From Caproicibacterium amylolyticum (GTDB lineage Bacteria; Bacillota; Clostridia; Oscillospirales; Acutalibacteraceae), in assembly GCF_014467055.1 (NCBI RefSeq), contig NZ_CP060696.1, positions 1,736,001 to 1,800,000 on the forward strand: a DNA stretch of 64,000 nucleotides, given 5' to 3'. The translations under genes were made by a program, and so were the position numbers. Of this stretch, positions 17,498 through 25,773 are shown piece after piece. The notes under the pieces were generated by a model. The model saw nothing but the letters and a program-made list of their open reading frames with translations, did no database searches and was not told the origin of the DNA. Each line of letters opens with the position of its first letter. Positions within the stretch are counted from its first letter, which is position 1.

Positions 17498-18583
17498 TTA
17501 TGCTTCCTGCCCGCCTTGTACAGAATCTTCCAGCTGACTGGAGCGGTCAGCTGAAATCAGCGGGTCGATTACTTCATCCAATGAACCGTTGAGAATATCC
17601 TCCAGCCTGTAAATCGTCAGGCCGATGCGATGATCCGTTACACGGCTCTGTGGATAGTTGTAAGTGCGAATACGTTCACTGCGGTCACCGGTGCCAACCT
17701 GACTTCGGCGCTCGGAAGCGATTGCATCATCATGCTTGCGCTGCTCAATATCAAGCAGCCGGCTGCGCAGAACGCGCATGGCCTTATCTTTGTTTTTGTA
17801 CTGGCTTCGTTCGTCCTGACACTCTACTACCATGCCACTTGGCAGATGCGTAATGCGAATAGCAGAGCTGGTCTTGTTAATGTGCTGACCACCCGCACCG
17901 CTGGAACGGAATGTGTCAATCTGCAGATCTTTCGGGTCTATCTGCAGTTCCACTTCGTCTGCTTCCGGCAGCACTGCTACCGTCGCTGTGGAAGTGTGGA
18001 TACGCCCCTGCGCCTCTGTTTCCGGAACACGCTGCACACGGTGAACACCGCTTTCGTATTTCAGGCGGGACCACGCGCCCTGTCCGGAAACCATGAAACT
18101 GATTTCCTTGTACCCGCCAAGTTCCGTCTCATTAACATTCAAGATTTCTGTGTTCCAGCCACGATTCTGTGCGTACATGGAGTACATGCGGTACAGCACT
18201 GCGGAAAACAATGCGGCTTCCTCACCGCCTGCGCCGCCGCGAATCTCAACAATCACATTCTTGTCATCGTTCGGGTCTTTCGGTAAAAGTAGGATCTTGA
18301 TTTCTTCGGTCAGGTGCGCAAGTTCCTGCTCTGCTTCCTTGAGCTGCTGCGCTGCAAGCTCGTGCAAGTCGCGGCTGCTGTTGTCTGCAAGCAGTTCCTG
18401 CGCTTCCGCGCGGTCTGCTTCCGCTTTTTGGAAACTGCGATAGTGTACCACAAGCGGTTCCAGTCCACTGTATTCTTTCATCAATTCTGTATACAGACTT
18501 TGATTTGCAGTAACTGCCGGGTCGCAAAGACGCACATTCAGTTCTTCAAACCGTCTTTCAAAGGCTGCAAGATTTTCAAACAT
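17498..18583 (-). CDS. prfA: Peptide chain release factor 1
   Basis: Recognises UAA and UAG stop codons and triggers release of the peptide. 361 residues, the normal length. The GGQ loop ([18 protein letters not shown]) sits near residue 230, and the codon-recognition region [18 protein letters not shown] shows PET in place of the more usual PxT form. [11 protein letters not shown] and the C-terminal [15 protein letters not shown] are also diagnostic. It lies 51 bases after the DUF951 gene and probably shares its transcript. Confidence 0.95.
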   Translation of the reverse strand: MFENLAAFERRFEELNVRLCDPAVTANQSLYTELMKEYSGLEPLVVHYRSFQKAEADRAEAQELLADNSSRDLHELAAQQLKEAEQELAHLTEEIKILLLPKDPNDDKNVIVEIRGGAGGEEAALFSAVLYRMYSMYAQNRGWNTEILNVNETELGGYKEISFMVSGQGAWSRLKYESGVHRVQRVPETEAQGRIHTSTATVAVLPEADEVELQIDPKDLQIDTFRSSGAGGQHINKTSSAIRITHLPSGMVVECQDERSQYKNKDKAMRVLRSRLLDIEQRKHDDAIASERRSQVGTGDRSERIRTYNYPQSRVTDHRIGLTIYRLEDILNGSLDEVIDPLISADRSSQLEDSVQGGQEA

Positions 18584-18634
18584 AAATGGAATAACTCCTT
18601 TCGGGGCAGTGCTCCAAACTGGGAATGGAATGCG

Positions 18635-18844
18635 TCAGGTATTCTGCTTTTCACCCGCTTCTGGCGCTGGATGTGTGATTCGGCGGATGTTCTTTTCGCA
18701 TTTTCGCCGTGGCAGCATAATTTCTCTGCCGCAGGAGGTACAGCGGATTTTAAAATCCATACCTGCACGCAAAACCAAAAACGTACCGCACCCGCACGGG
18801 TGCGGTTTTTTCATCAGCAGCAAATCACCGGGACGAACATCCAT
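18635..18844 (-). CDS. DUF951 family small zinc-ribbon-like protein
   Basis: 69 residues starting MDVRPGDLLLMKKPHPCGCG and containing IRCTSCGREIMLPR. The two cysteine pairs suggest a zinc-binding fold. This matches DUF951 (YyzM-like), a short protein found across Firmicutes, often near housekeeping genes; its function is unknown. The ATG at 18844 has GAAAGGAG upstream; the longer upstream reading frame has no ribosome-binding site. It is the first gene of the run leading through prfA and sua5. Confidence 0.85.
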   Translation of the reverse strand: MDVRPGDLLLMKKPHPCGCGTFLVLRAGMDFKIRCTSCGREIMLPRRKCEKNIRRITHPAPEAGEKQNT

Positions 18845-18880
18845 CCTCACCGCTCCTTTCGCATGTGCACATATGTTATA

Positions 18881-18909
18881 AGTATAGCATTCCTCTGCGG
18901 CGGAAACAA
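18881..18909 (-). promoter_or_regulatory. Promoter for the DUF951-prfA run
   Basis: On the minus strand: TTGTTT, 17 bases, TATACT, 37 bases before the DUF951 start. Confidence 0.65.
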
Positions 18910-18949
18910 TATCCTTTTTATGAATTTCTCCTTCTTTTCGGCACAAAAC

Positions 18950-18978
18950 TTGCACTTTATTTCCTTCCTGTGTAATAT
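18950..18978 (+). promoter_or_regulatory. Promoter for the biotin ligase gene
   Basis: TTGCAC, 17 bases, TAATAT, 70 bases before the ATG at 19048. It diverges from the DUF951 promoter. Confidence 0.6.
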
Positions 18979-19047
18979 TAACAGCAGAAAGCTTGGCTTT
19001 GCTACCTGACTTATCCCGTAGCACTAATTTGCAAAGGAGTGTTCCAT

Positions 19048-19845
19048 ATGATACAGCAGCAGTCTGCGCTGACCCCGCAGGAAATACTTCACGGCCTTTC
19101 AACAAGGGTTCTCGGCCAAAAAATCGACTGCCTTTCTGTTACCGATTCAACAAACACAGAAGTGAAAAAACTTGCTGAAAGCGGTGCGCCGGACGGCTCT
19201 ACTGTCACTGCTGAACGCCAAACCGGCGGCAAAGGCCGCCTTGGCCGTGTGTGGGACAGCCCCCCCACCGGCGGGCTTTACTTTACAGTTCTTCTGCGCG
19301 GGAAGCATCTGCCGGAGCCGCTGACGAACATCACCCTGCTTGCGGGGCTTGCTGTCTGTACTGCTCTACGGGAACTTTTTTGTGTGGATGCACGCATCAA
19401 GTGGCCCAACGACATTGTTGTGGACAGCAAAAAGATCTGCGGAATCCTCGCAGAAGCCGGATTTGAAAACGGCAGAGTCAGCTGGGCTGCCGTGGGAATC
19501 GGTATTAATGTAAACAACACTGCTTTCCCGGAAGAACTTGCATACCGCGCCACGTCCCTGCTTTTGGAAACCGGAAAACCGCAGAGCCGCTGTACCGTAC
19601 TGCAGCAGGTTCTGGAAAAATTTGAACCGCTGCTGGAAGTGGGAATACTGCCGCAGGCATACACGGATTTGTGTATTTCCCTTGACAAGCAGGTAAGCTT
19701 TACACAAAACCGACAAACTTTTATCGGGCAAGCCCGCGGCATTACACCCGATGGAGAGCTCCTTGTGGTACTGCCGGATAACTCCACAGTCGCAGTCGGT
19801 TCCGGTGAAGTAGTTGTACAGGGAATTTACGGGGAAAAGGTATAA
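19048..19845 (+). CDS. Biotin-[acetyl-CoA-carboxylase] ligase, catalytic only
   Basis: Activates biotin with ATP and attaches it to the lysine of biotin carrier proteins. VTDSTNTEVKKLAESGAPDG and the biotinyl-AMP loop GGKGRLGRVWDSPPTGGLYF are diagnostic, followed by KWPNDIVVDSKKICGILAE and GIGINVNN. The protein (265 residues) begins almost at the catalytic domain and lacks the N-terminal helix-turn-helix of BirA, so it should not itself be the biotin repressor. A C-terminal SH3-like domain is present (QARGITPDGELLVV). AAAGGAG lies eight bases before the ATG. Confidence 0.9.
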   Translation: MIQQQSALTPQEILHGLSTRVLGQKIDCLSVTDSTNTEVKKLAESGAPDGSTVTAERQTGGKGRLGRVWDSPPTGGLYFTVLLRGKHLPEPLTNITLLAGLAVCTALRELFCVDARIKWPNDIVVDSKKICGILAEAGFENGRVSWAAVGIGINVNNTAFPEELAYRATSLLLETGKPQSRCTVLQQVLEKFEPLLEVGILPQAYTDLCISLDKQVSFTQNRQTFIGQARGITPDGELLVVLPDNSTVAVGSGEVVVQGIYGEKV

Positions 19846-19903
19846 AAAGCGCAAAAGGACTTCCGCCACATAAGTGTGTAACGAAAGCTCTTTTGCGCTT
19901 TTG
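19846..19903. terminator. Bidirectional terminator between biotin ligase and mscS
   Basis: AAAGCGCAAAAG pairs exactly with CTTTTGCGCTTT across a 32-base loop, with A- and T-rich flanks on both sides. Confidence 0.75.
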
Positions 19904-19908
19904 TGCTG

Positions 19909-20727
19909 TCAGGCAATTTCAGTTTTATTGTGTACATCAATCTGCGGAAATGGGGTATGAAAGCCATTTGCGTCAAAGGCAAGCTTTACTGTTTCCTGCA
20001 TCTCAAAGTACAAGTCCCAATATTCTTCTGTTTTGCACCACATACGCATAGTCAGCACAACCGCGCTGTCACCATGCGCTTTTACCGCGACCAATGGTGC
20101 CGGCTCTGCCAGCACCTTGCTATTCTCCCCCGCCAAGCGTTGAAGCAGTGCTTTTGCATTTTTCAAGTCATCACTATAGTCAATGTTAAATTCCAAGTCG
20201 AGCCGACGTTTTTCCAATGCCGTATAATTCGTAATAATGCTGTCTGCAAGGCGGGAATTCGGGAAAACCACTTCTTTATTGTCAAAGGTATGCAGCGTGG
20301 TAAACATCAGTTCCACACGCTCCACAGTACCCTCGACGCCCTCTGTGGCAATGTAATCTCCAACACGGAACGGCTTTGTAAAAAGCATCTGAATGCCGCA
20401 CGCAACATTCGCCATATTATTTTTTAGTGCCAGACTGATGCCAAGCCCAACCGCGCTGAAACCGCCCACAATAACGCTGGTATTGAGGCCAAGAGATGAC
20501 AGTGCCATAATAATTGCAACGATTTTAATCAGGATGGAAGTGGCGGAAGAAAGGAAAGAAACCACTCCCGCATCCCGATTGGCTTTCACCAGTGCTTTTT
20601 TGCAAAAGCGCTGCCCCACGCGGCTCAACAGCCAGCCAATCACAATTACCAAAACTGCTTCAATTAATTTCGGTAAAAAATCACTCATTCCGCTTGAAAA
20701 CTTCGCCCATGTTTGTGTAAAGTCCAT
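19909..20727 (-). CDS. Small-conductance mechanosensitive channel (MscS family)
   Basis: 272 residues, close to E. coli MscS. Three hydrophobic segments lie in the first 110 residues, and the third is the glycine/alanine-rich pore helix (GGFSAVGLGISLALKNNMANVACGI). The beta domain (FRVGDYIATEGVEGTVERVELMFTTL, FPNSRL) and an alpha/beta vestibule follow. The channel opens under membrane tension to release solutes after a drop in outside osmolarity. The start has GGAGG nearby. It follows the methyltransferase gene by 24 bases and may share its transcript. Confidence 0.92.
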   Translation of the reverse strand: MDFTQTWAKFSSGMSDFLPKLIEAVLVIVIGWLLSRVGQRFCKKALVKANRDAGVVSFLSSATSILIKIVAIIMALSSLGLNTSVIVGGFSAVGLGISLALKNNMANVACGIQMLFTKPFRVGDYIATEGVEGTVERVELMFTTLHTFDNKEVVFPNSRLADSIITNYTALEKRRLDLEFNIDYSDDLKNAKALLQRLAGENSKVLAEPAPLVAVKAHGDSAVVLTMRMWCKTEEYWDLYFEMQETVKLAFDANGFHTPFPQIDVHNKTEIA

Positions 20728-20751
20728 TACTTGCCTCCTGTAAAGGAATTG

Positions 20752-21969
20752 TTAAACCACCTGAAAGAGGTAAAATTTCAGGTAATCTGTTTCAGGTACA
20801 TTCCAAAGCACCGGATGGTCCGGTGCCTGCTGACGTGCTTCTATCTGCCGCAGAGAAACCTGCGCATCTGCCGCCGCCGCATGCAGCATTTTGCAAAAAA
20901 GCGGATCCGGCATAAAGTGCGAGCAGGAGCAGGTTGCAAGGTAGCCACCGCGTGGGAGCAGCTTCATGGCACGCAGATTAATTTCTTTGTAACCGCGTGC
21001 GGCCTTTTCCACGGTACGCCGGCTTTTCGTAAAGGCCGGTGGGTCAAGGATAATAAAATCATACTGATTTGGCTGTAAAGTCGGCAGCAAGTCAAACACA
21101 TTTGCTGTTTCGCAGTCAATTACATTTTCAAAACCATTTCTCCGCACATTTTCACGCGTCATTGCAATCGCTTCTTCGCTGATATCAACAGCATGTACAT
21201 GCTGCGCACCGCCTTTTGCCGCATTCAGTGCGAAAGAACCTGTATGCGTGAAACAATCCAGCACCCGTTTCCCTTTTGCCAAGCGGGAAACGGCCAAACG
21301 GTTGTATTTCTGGTCAAGAAAAAAACCGGTTTTCTGTCCGTTTTCGAAGTCAACCAAATATTGAATTCCGTTTTCCGTAATTTCTGTTTCGGTGCTTTTC
21401 GGTATCGGCAGACTAGGCAGCAGATAAAAACCTTTTCCTTGTTTTAGACCCTCCAGTTCCCGAATGGCAACATCGTTGCGCTCATAAATACCATCTATTT
21501 TCTGGCCGTCTTCTGTCAACACTTTATAGAGTGCCGCAAAAAGCATTGGTTTGATTTTTTCAAATCCAAGGGAAAGCGTCTGCGTTACGAGGATTCCACC
21601 GAAACGGTCAACTGTTAATCCGGGAAATTGGTCTGCCTCGCCAAAAATAATGCGGCAGCAGTCTGTGTCACCGTTCATCACTGTTTTGCGGTACTCCCAT
21701 GCATAACGAATGCGCCGCTCAAAAAATTCCTGATTAAAAACATCATTTGCGTTTCTGGAAATCAGACGTACGCGGATTTTACTATGACTGTTGTAAAACC
21801 CGGTACCCAAATAGCGGCCCTTGCCGGAAAGCACATCTGCCAGTTTACCGTCCTCCGGTGCTTCTCCCACCAAAGAAACTTCTGTATCATAAATCCACGG
21901 GTGTCCGTTTGCCACGGATGCCTCCGCTTTTTTTGTAACAATAATCTGCCTGTAGCCTCTGTCTTTCAT
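20752..21969 (-). CDS. RlmI-like class I rRNA methyltransferase
   Basis: 405 residues. An N-terminal PUA domain (about 1-80, with NGHPWIYDTEV) and a central region with IYERNDVAIRELEGL and GQKTGFFLDQKYNR lead into a Rossmann methyltransferase domain. That domain contains VLDCFTHTGSFALNAAKGGA, DYDFIILDPPAFTKSR (the DPPAF catalytic motif) and CSCSHFM. This is the layout of the COG1092 family, whose member RlmI methylates C1962 of 23S rRNA. The exact target here is inferred from family only. Confidence 0.88.
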   Translation of the reverse strand: MKDRGYRQIIVTKKAEASVANGHPWIYDTEVSLVGEAPEDGKLADVLSGKGRYLGTGFYNSHSKIRVRLISRNANDVFNQEFFERRIRYAWEYRKTVMNGDTDCCRIIFGEADQFPGLTVDRFGGILVTQTLSLGFEKIKPMLFAALYKVLTEDGQKIDGIYERNDVAIRELEGLKQGKGFYLLPSLPIPKSTETEITENGIQYLVDFENGQKTGFFLDQKYNRLAVSRLAKGKRVLDCFTHTGSFALNAAKGGAQHVHAVDISEEAIAMTRENVRRNGFENVIDCETANVFDLLPTLQPNQYDFIILDPPAFTKSRRTVEKAARGYKEINLRAMKLLPRGGYLATCSCSHFMPDPLFCKMLHAAAADAQVSLRQIEARQQAPDHPVLWNVPETDYLKFYLFQVV

Positions 21970-22029
21970 TTTATGCCTCCGCTAAATTCATCCTACTCAA
22001 AAGCGCCGATTGGCACGGCGATATTTTTA

Positions 22030-22058
22030 ATGATAACGGATATTGCGGGGAATTGCAA
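22030..22058 (-). promoter_or_regulatory. Promoter for the rRNA methyltransferase (and perhaps mscS)
   Basis: On the minus strand: TTGCAA, 17 bases, TATCAT, 60 bases upstream of the start at 21969. Confidence 0.65.
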
Positions 22059-22119
22059 CAAAAAGCGAATGACGGTTTACAGATATTACCATTAAATCGC
22101 CATTTTTAATTTACAATGA

Positions 22120-22147
22120 TTGACATCACCTTTTTAAATGCTATAAT
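22120..22147 (+). promoter_or_regulatory. Strong promoter for the lectin gene
   Basis: TTGACA, 16 bases, TATAAT: both hexamers perfect, spacing one base short of the optimum. It lies 85 bases before the ATG at 22233. Confidence 0.8.
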
Positions 22148-22232
22148 TGAATAAAAATGTAAAGCACAGATGCGTAAAAACTGCACAGTTTTGTCGATTC
22201 AATACATCATCATAAAAGGAGCGTTTATTGTT

Positions 22233-22979
22233 ATGGCAGTAAAAAAAACAGCGACCGAAAAGTTCGCCTCTAACAGCAAATTCTATCAGATTCTTTCCAA
22301 ACAGAGTGGCAAGGCAATCAGCGTGGAAGACTGCGATGCAGGCAATGGCGCACTGCTTGCAATGAATACCCCTGATAAAAATGCAGCTTCACAATTCTGG
22401 AAGCTTGAACCTGCTGCTGACGGCTACTGCCGCCTTGTCAACACTGCTTCAGGCAAATCCATTGATGTTATTAACGGTGGAACTGAAAACGGTGCATGGC
22501 TGCATCAGTGGGATTCCTGTGACACTGACACCCAGCTGTGGAAGCTGGAATCCTCTTCCCGCGGGTGCTACAAGCTGATTTCCAAAGCAAGTGGAAAATG
22601 TGCCGACATCGTTGACATTTCCAATGAAGAAGGTGCGCATCTTCAGATTTGGGACAACGTTGACGGTGAAAATCAGGAATGGAAGCTGCTTCAGCTCGCA
22701 CCGAATGATAACGAGGAACCGCAGAAAGCGGCTCCGACTGCCAAACACCGCCGCGGCCGCCGTGCCGCTAAAAAAGTTGCTGCACCGGTTACTGCTGCAG
22801 TCACCACTGAAAATACTACTGCCATTAAACCAGCTGCCGAAGCAAAGCTTGCTTCAATACCAGCTGTAAAAGCCGCAGGAACACAGCCTGTGGGCATCCA
22901 TGAAGAGCAGAAGCCGGAACTTGCGAAAGAAGTAAAAGCAGTCGGTGCAGGCGCTAAAAATTCCGTGAAAAGCAAATAA
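22233..22979 (+). CDS. Ricin-B type beta-trefoil lectin with basic Ala/Lys-rich tail, no signal peptide
   Basis: 248 residues. Residues about 10-150 form one RICIN-type beta-trefoil: three repeats, each ending in a QxW-like box (SQFWKLE, TQLWKLE, NQEWKLL) with internal GKAISV, GKSIDV and GKCADI strands. The remaining 100 residues are a low-complexity tail beginning KHRRGRRAAKK and rich in Ala, Lys, Pro and Val. The N-terminus (MAVKKTATEKF) is not a signal peptide and no anchor is visible, so the protein appears cytoplasmic unless exported by another route. AAAGGAG lies upstream, with a rather wide gap to the ATG. The ligand is unknown. It is monocistronic, between a strong promoter and a terminator. 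Confidence 0.8.
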   Translation: MAVKKTATEKFASNSKFYQILSKQSGKAISVEDCDAGNGALLAMNTPDKNAASQFWKLEPAADGYCRLVNTASGKSIDVINGGTENGAWLHQWDSCDTDTQLWKLESSSRGCYKLISKASGKCADIVDISNEEGAHLQIWDNVDGENQEWKLLQLAPNDNEEPQKAAPTAKHRRGRRAAKKVAAPVTAAVTTENTTAIKPAAEAKLASIPAVKAAGTQPVGIHEEQKPELAKEVKAVGAGAKNSVKSK

Positions 22980-22983
22980 TTCT

Positions 22984-23020
22984 GGAAACAGGAACGCTGA
23001 AAAACGTTCCTGTTTTTTAT
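22984..23020 (+). terminator. Intrinsic terminator after the lectin gene
   Basis: AACAGGAACG pairs with CGTTCCTGTT across an eight-base loop and is followed by TTTT. Confidence 0.88.
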
Positions 23021-23106
23021 ACAGTTATTTCCGAGTTACCTTGTAGTTTTTGCCTTCCATATTGCTCCTCACTGCGGAAATACTAGTACTGAGAGGTGAT
23101 AAAGGA

Positions 23107-23292
23107 ATGGAGCAGCCGACCAAAGCTTACCGTGATCTGTTTACTTTAATGCGCGAAGAACCCGCTGCAAAAGCCTACTTTGAAGAACTTCCCGCAGAAG
23201 TGAAAGAAGAAATGAGCACACACGCTTTTCGCGTAAATTCTTTACAGGATATGCGCACCTGTGCCGACAGCTTTACGCGCCAAATCACATAA
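23107..23292 (+). CDS. Small protein of unknown function
   Basis: 61 residues starting MEQPTKAYRDLFTLMREEP and continuing with YFEELPAEVKEEMS. It is helical, acidic and soluble, with no cysteine pair, membrane segment or signal peptide (one lone Cys near the C-terminus). Support for a real gene is the GAGAGGTGATAAAGGA ribosome-binding region right before the ATG and its position directly ahead of a terminator. I do not recognise a named family. It resembles other short helical proteins of Clostridia in length and charge only. Confidence 0.6.
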   Translation: MEQPTKAYRDLFTLMREEPAAKAYFEELPAEVKEEMSTHAFRVNSLQDMRTCADSFTRQIT

Positions 23293-23301
23293 TATTAACC
23301 C

Positions 23302-23340
23302 AAAAAGGTCACTGCAGTTAATTCTGCAGTGACCTTTTAC
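23302..23340. terminator. Bidirectional terminator between convergent genes
   Basis: AAAAGGTCACTGCAG pairs with CTGCAGTGACCTTTT across a six-base loop. It can serve the small gene ending at 23292 and the glycosidase gene ending at 23349. Confidence 0.9.
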
Positions 23341-23348
23341 TTTTTCTA

Positions 23349-25607
23349 TTAATCAGTAACCGTAAAGAATACTGTTTTTCCACAGCAGTTGCCTGTATTG
23401 TCTTCAAGGCTGACATCCAAACGGTGCCTGCCTGCAGACCATGACTTTCCGCTGATGGCAACTGTACCGTTTTTGTCGCAGGCATAGCCCTGCGCATTGA
23501 TGTAATTCACACCGTCAACGCAAACTTTCATACTGTTCCAGTTGATTCCGGATGTCATGCCATTTGTTCCGGCATCATGGCATCTGATCTCCACATCTGC
23601 TTTGTAATTGGAATAGGTTTTTCCATCCACACTAATTTCATCGATAATCGGTGCAGCAGCATCTACATTGTTTCTATCATAAGTAAATTGTATGTCATCT
23701 ACTACTGCGTAGCCCTTGCGGCAGGCATTTTTCCCCGCCGCAACAATGCTGATGGAATCACCGCGGATTGAAAATGGACCTTTTTCGTTATGAGAAATCG
23801 GCATTTCGATATATTTCCATCCGCTCCAATTCACCGTACCGGGCATGGAAATATACACTTTTTTGCCGCGGCTGTTGTAAACACAGCCCCACAGGCTGTC
23901 ACCGCGGCAGGCAGAACCATTCACCCACATTCCCAAGGCAGCCGCACTGCCGCTGCTGCTGCGGGCACAACGCGGCCCAAAGTTAACCGCTAAATTACCA
24001 GTTTCCTTTGCTTTACGGAAATCAAAACTGACGCGCATGGCGTATTTACCGCTGTGCACCAGTGATGTCATGCTTCCGTAATTCACTGCTAAATCTCGGT
24101 AATTGGCGCTTGCTGCCCATTTATTCATCGCCACACGGTCGTTGGTCAGCCATTCACAGCTTTCCATGATCTCCGGTTCACCAACACAAATATGTATGCG
24201 AACCGTTTCACCGGTACCTTTCAGTTGTACTGTAATGTTTCCTGATGCAGCAGTATTGGATGCATGGAAAACGCCGTTTCCATCCACACTGCCGAGTCCC
24301 GCCGGAATCTCGTAGGACAAATCTGCCGGATTGATTAAAACAGGATGGCCCTGCCAGGACGCCGTAATTCCAAGGTTTAAGGTACTGCCCGGCAGCACAC
24401 GCATGTCAGCAGATTTGCGGGCAAGGCTGTCCGGCTGCACGACATGAACCATTTTCGTGCCCATTACCTGACCGTCCAAATTCAGTTGTGCTTCCACCGT
24501 ACCAGTCGAAGCTCCGGCAGTTACTGTACCTCGTGAATTGATAATTCCATCTGACCCCGCGGCAAGTGACCAACTCAGTCCGGAGGAAGCCATTTCAGCC
24601 GGACGGCCGTCATTGCTTCTTGCCAATGCTGAAAACTGAATTAAGCTGCCTGGTGTGTAATAATCATATGCCGCTTTCACGTCCGCAGAAGCCATATCGC
24701 CTCCTTGCGGAGCATCCAGCACAAACAGCCAGGAATTTGCCACTGCACGTTCTGAGCCGTCTGATGGCCTGTTCTGAACCTTCAGTGCCGAGCTGTTCTC
24801 TGCTTTGGTCAGACAAGTGGCAGAACCACCGCCATCCATATTGCCTGCCCAAACAGCACCGAGGTCTTTCATCATCTGTGCAATGCCATCCAGGGTCAAG
24901 CCATGAGAGTAGGGTGACTGACGTCCGTCCACCATCAGGAAGAAAATCGTATAGTCTGAGCGAACACCAACCGCTACGCGCGGTGCCGGTATTGCGCTGT
25001 GGTCTGTATTCACAACTTTGCTGTCATCAACCAACACGCTGTGAATACCCATGGCTTGCCAAATATCACTTTTGTTCTGTTCATAAACTGTACGGTCACC
25101 GTAAATTGGTGCACCATTACGCTTTAAACCAAAAAATTTCCACCATGTGCGAACTGGTGCATAAGGGTGAATTTCTTTACCGTTTTTAACAACAACGCCC
25201 CATGGGTCACCGGTGTTCATGTTATACATGTCACTATTAATCGCAGCAACGACCTGTTTCCCCTCTGCAATTACTGCATTGGCCTGATTCCGTACAGTAG
25301 ACAATCCAATTTTTTCGCTGTCATGCGGTGTGCCTGCCACCAAAGAAACCCGTGGGTCGCCTGCTTTGTAGCTAAGCATAAAGCAAGTATTGCGGTACTT
25401 ATCTTTTCCGATATACGAAAAACGTGTTTCTGTTAAACCCGGGGTTACCGTTTTATTTGTTACGCTTTCGACCGATGCAGCCAGCGACAGCGGCATCCCA
25501 TTGACCGCCGCAACCGCATAAGCAGGTGCCGCAGAAAGTGGCTGCAAAACGATGACTGCGGCCAAAAATGCCGGCAGCAGTTTTTGAATTTTGAACTGAA
25601 AATGCAT
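23349..25607 (-). CDS. Secreted phosphodiester glycosidase (NAGPA domain)
   Basis: 752 residues with a signal peptide (about 1-32, LLPAFLAAVIVLQPLSAAPAYA). The NAGPA/phosphodiester glycosidase domain spans about 90-300: INSDMYNMNTGDPWGVVV, then RVAVGVRSDYTIFFLMVDGRQ, then NMDGGGSATCL, the family's most conserved motif. Such enzymes uncap sugar-phosphodiesters. After it come an Ig-like/Big domain region (about 330-500), a carbohydrate-binding-like module with WVNGSACRGDSLWGCVYNSRG (about 520-640), and a final beta-sandwich. No LPxTG or S-layer anchor was seen, so it is probably released or held by its modules. The ribosome-binding site is weak. Confidence 0.85.
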   Translation of the reverse strand: MHFQFKIQKLLPAFLAAVIVLQPLSAAPAYAVAAVNGMPLSLAASVESVTNKTVTPGLTETRFSYIGKDKYRNTCFMLSYKAGDPRVSLVAGTPHDSEKIGLSTVRNQANAVIAEGKQVVAAINSDMYNMNTGDPWGVVVKNGKEIHPYAPVRTWWKFFGLKRNGAPIYGDRTVYEQNKSDIWQAMGIHSVLVDDSKVVNTDHSAIPAPRVAVGVRSDYTIFFLMVDGRQSPYSHGLTLDGIAQMMKDLGAVWAGNMDGGGSATCLTKAENSSALKVQNRPSDGSERAVANSWLFVLDAPQGGDMASADVKAAYDYYTPGSLIQFSALARSNDGRPAEMASSGLSWSLAAGSDGIINSRGTVTAGASTGTVEAQLNLDGQVMGTKMVHVVQPDSLARKSADMRVLPGSTLNLGITASWQGHPVLINPADLSYEIPAGLGSVDGNGVFHASNTAASGNITVQLKGTGETVRIHICVGEPEIMESCEWLTNDRVAMNKWAASANYRDLAVNYGSMTSLVHSGKYAMRVSFDFRKAKETGNLAVNFGPRCARSSSGSAAALGMWVNGSACRGDSLWGCVYNSRGKKVYISMPGTVNWSGWKYIEMPISHNEKGPFSIRGDSISIVAAGKNACRKGYAVVDDIQFTYDRNNVDAAAPIIDEISVDGKTYSNYKADVEIRCHDAGTNGMTSGINWNSMKVCVDGVNYINAQGYACDKNGTVAISGKSWSAGRHRLDVSLEDNTGNCCGKTVFFTVTD

Positions 25608-25720
25608 TTGTTCTCGTCCTCTCCCACGATTTCAAACCGTGATATGCAAATTATGAAATATCATCCAGTTTATTGTAACACTTTTCCTTTTTTGCTGCAA
25701 GCGCAGATAGAGTTACATAA

Positions 25721-25759
25721 CTGTAAAAAGTCCCTGCTTGCGAAAAGCAGGGACTTTAT
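25721..25759 (-). terminator. Terminator of the long flagellar operon
   Basis: AAAGTCCCTGCTT pairs perfectly with AAGCAGGGACTTT across a five-base loop and, on the minus strand, is followed by a T-run. It sits just after the last gene of the flagellar operon. Confidence 0.9.
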
Positions 25760-25773
25760 TATCTGCATATTTT

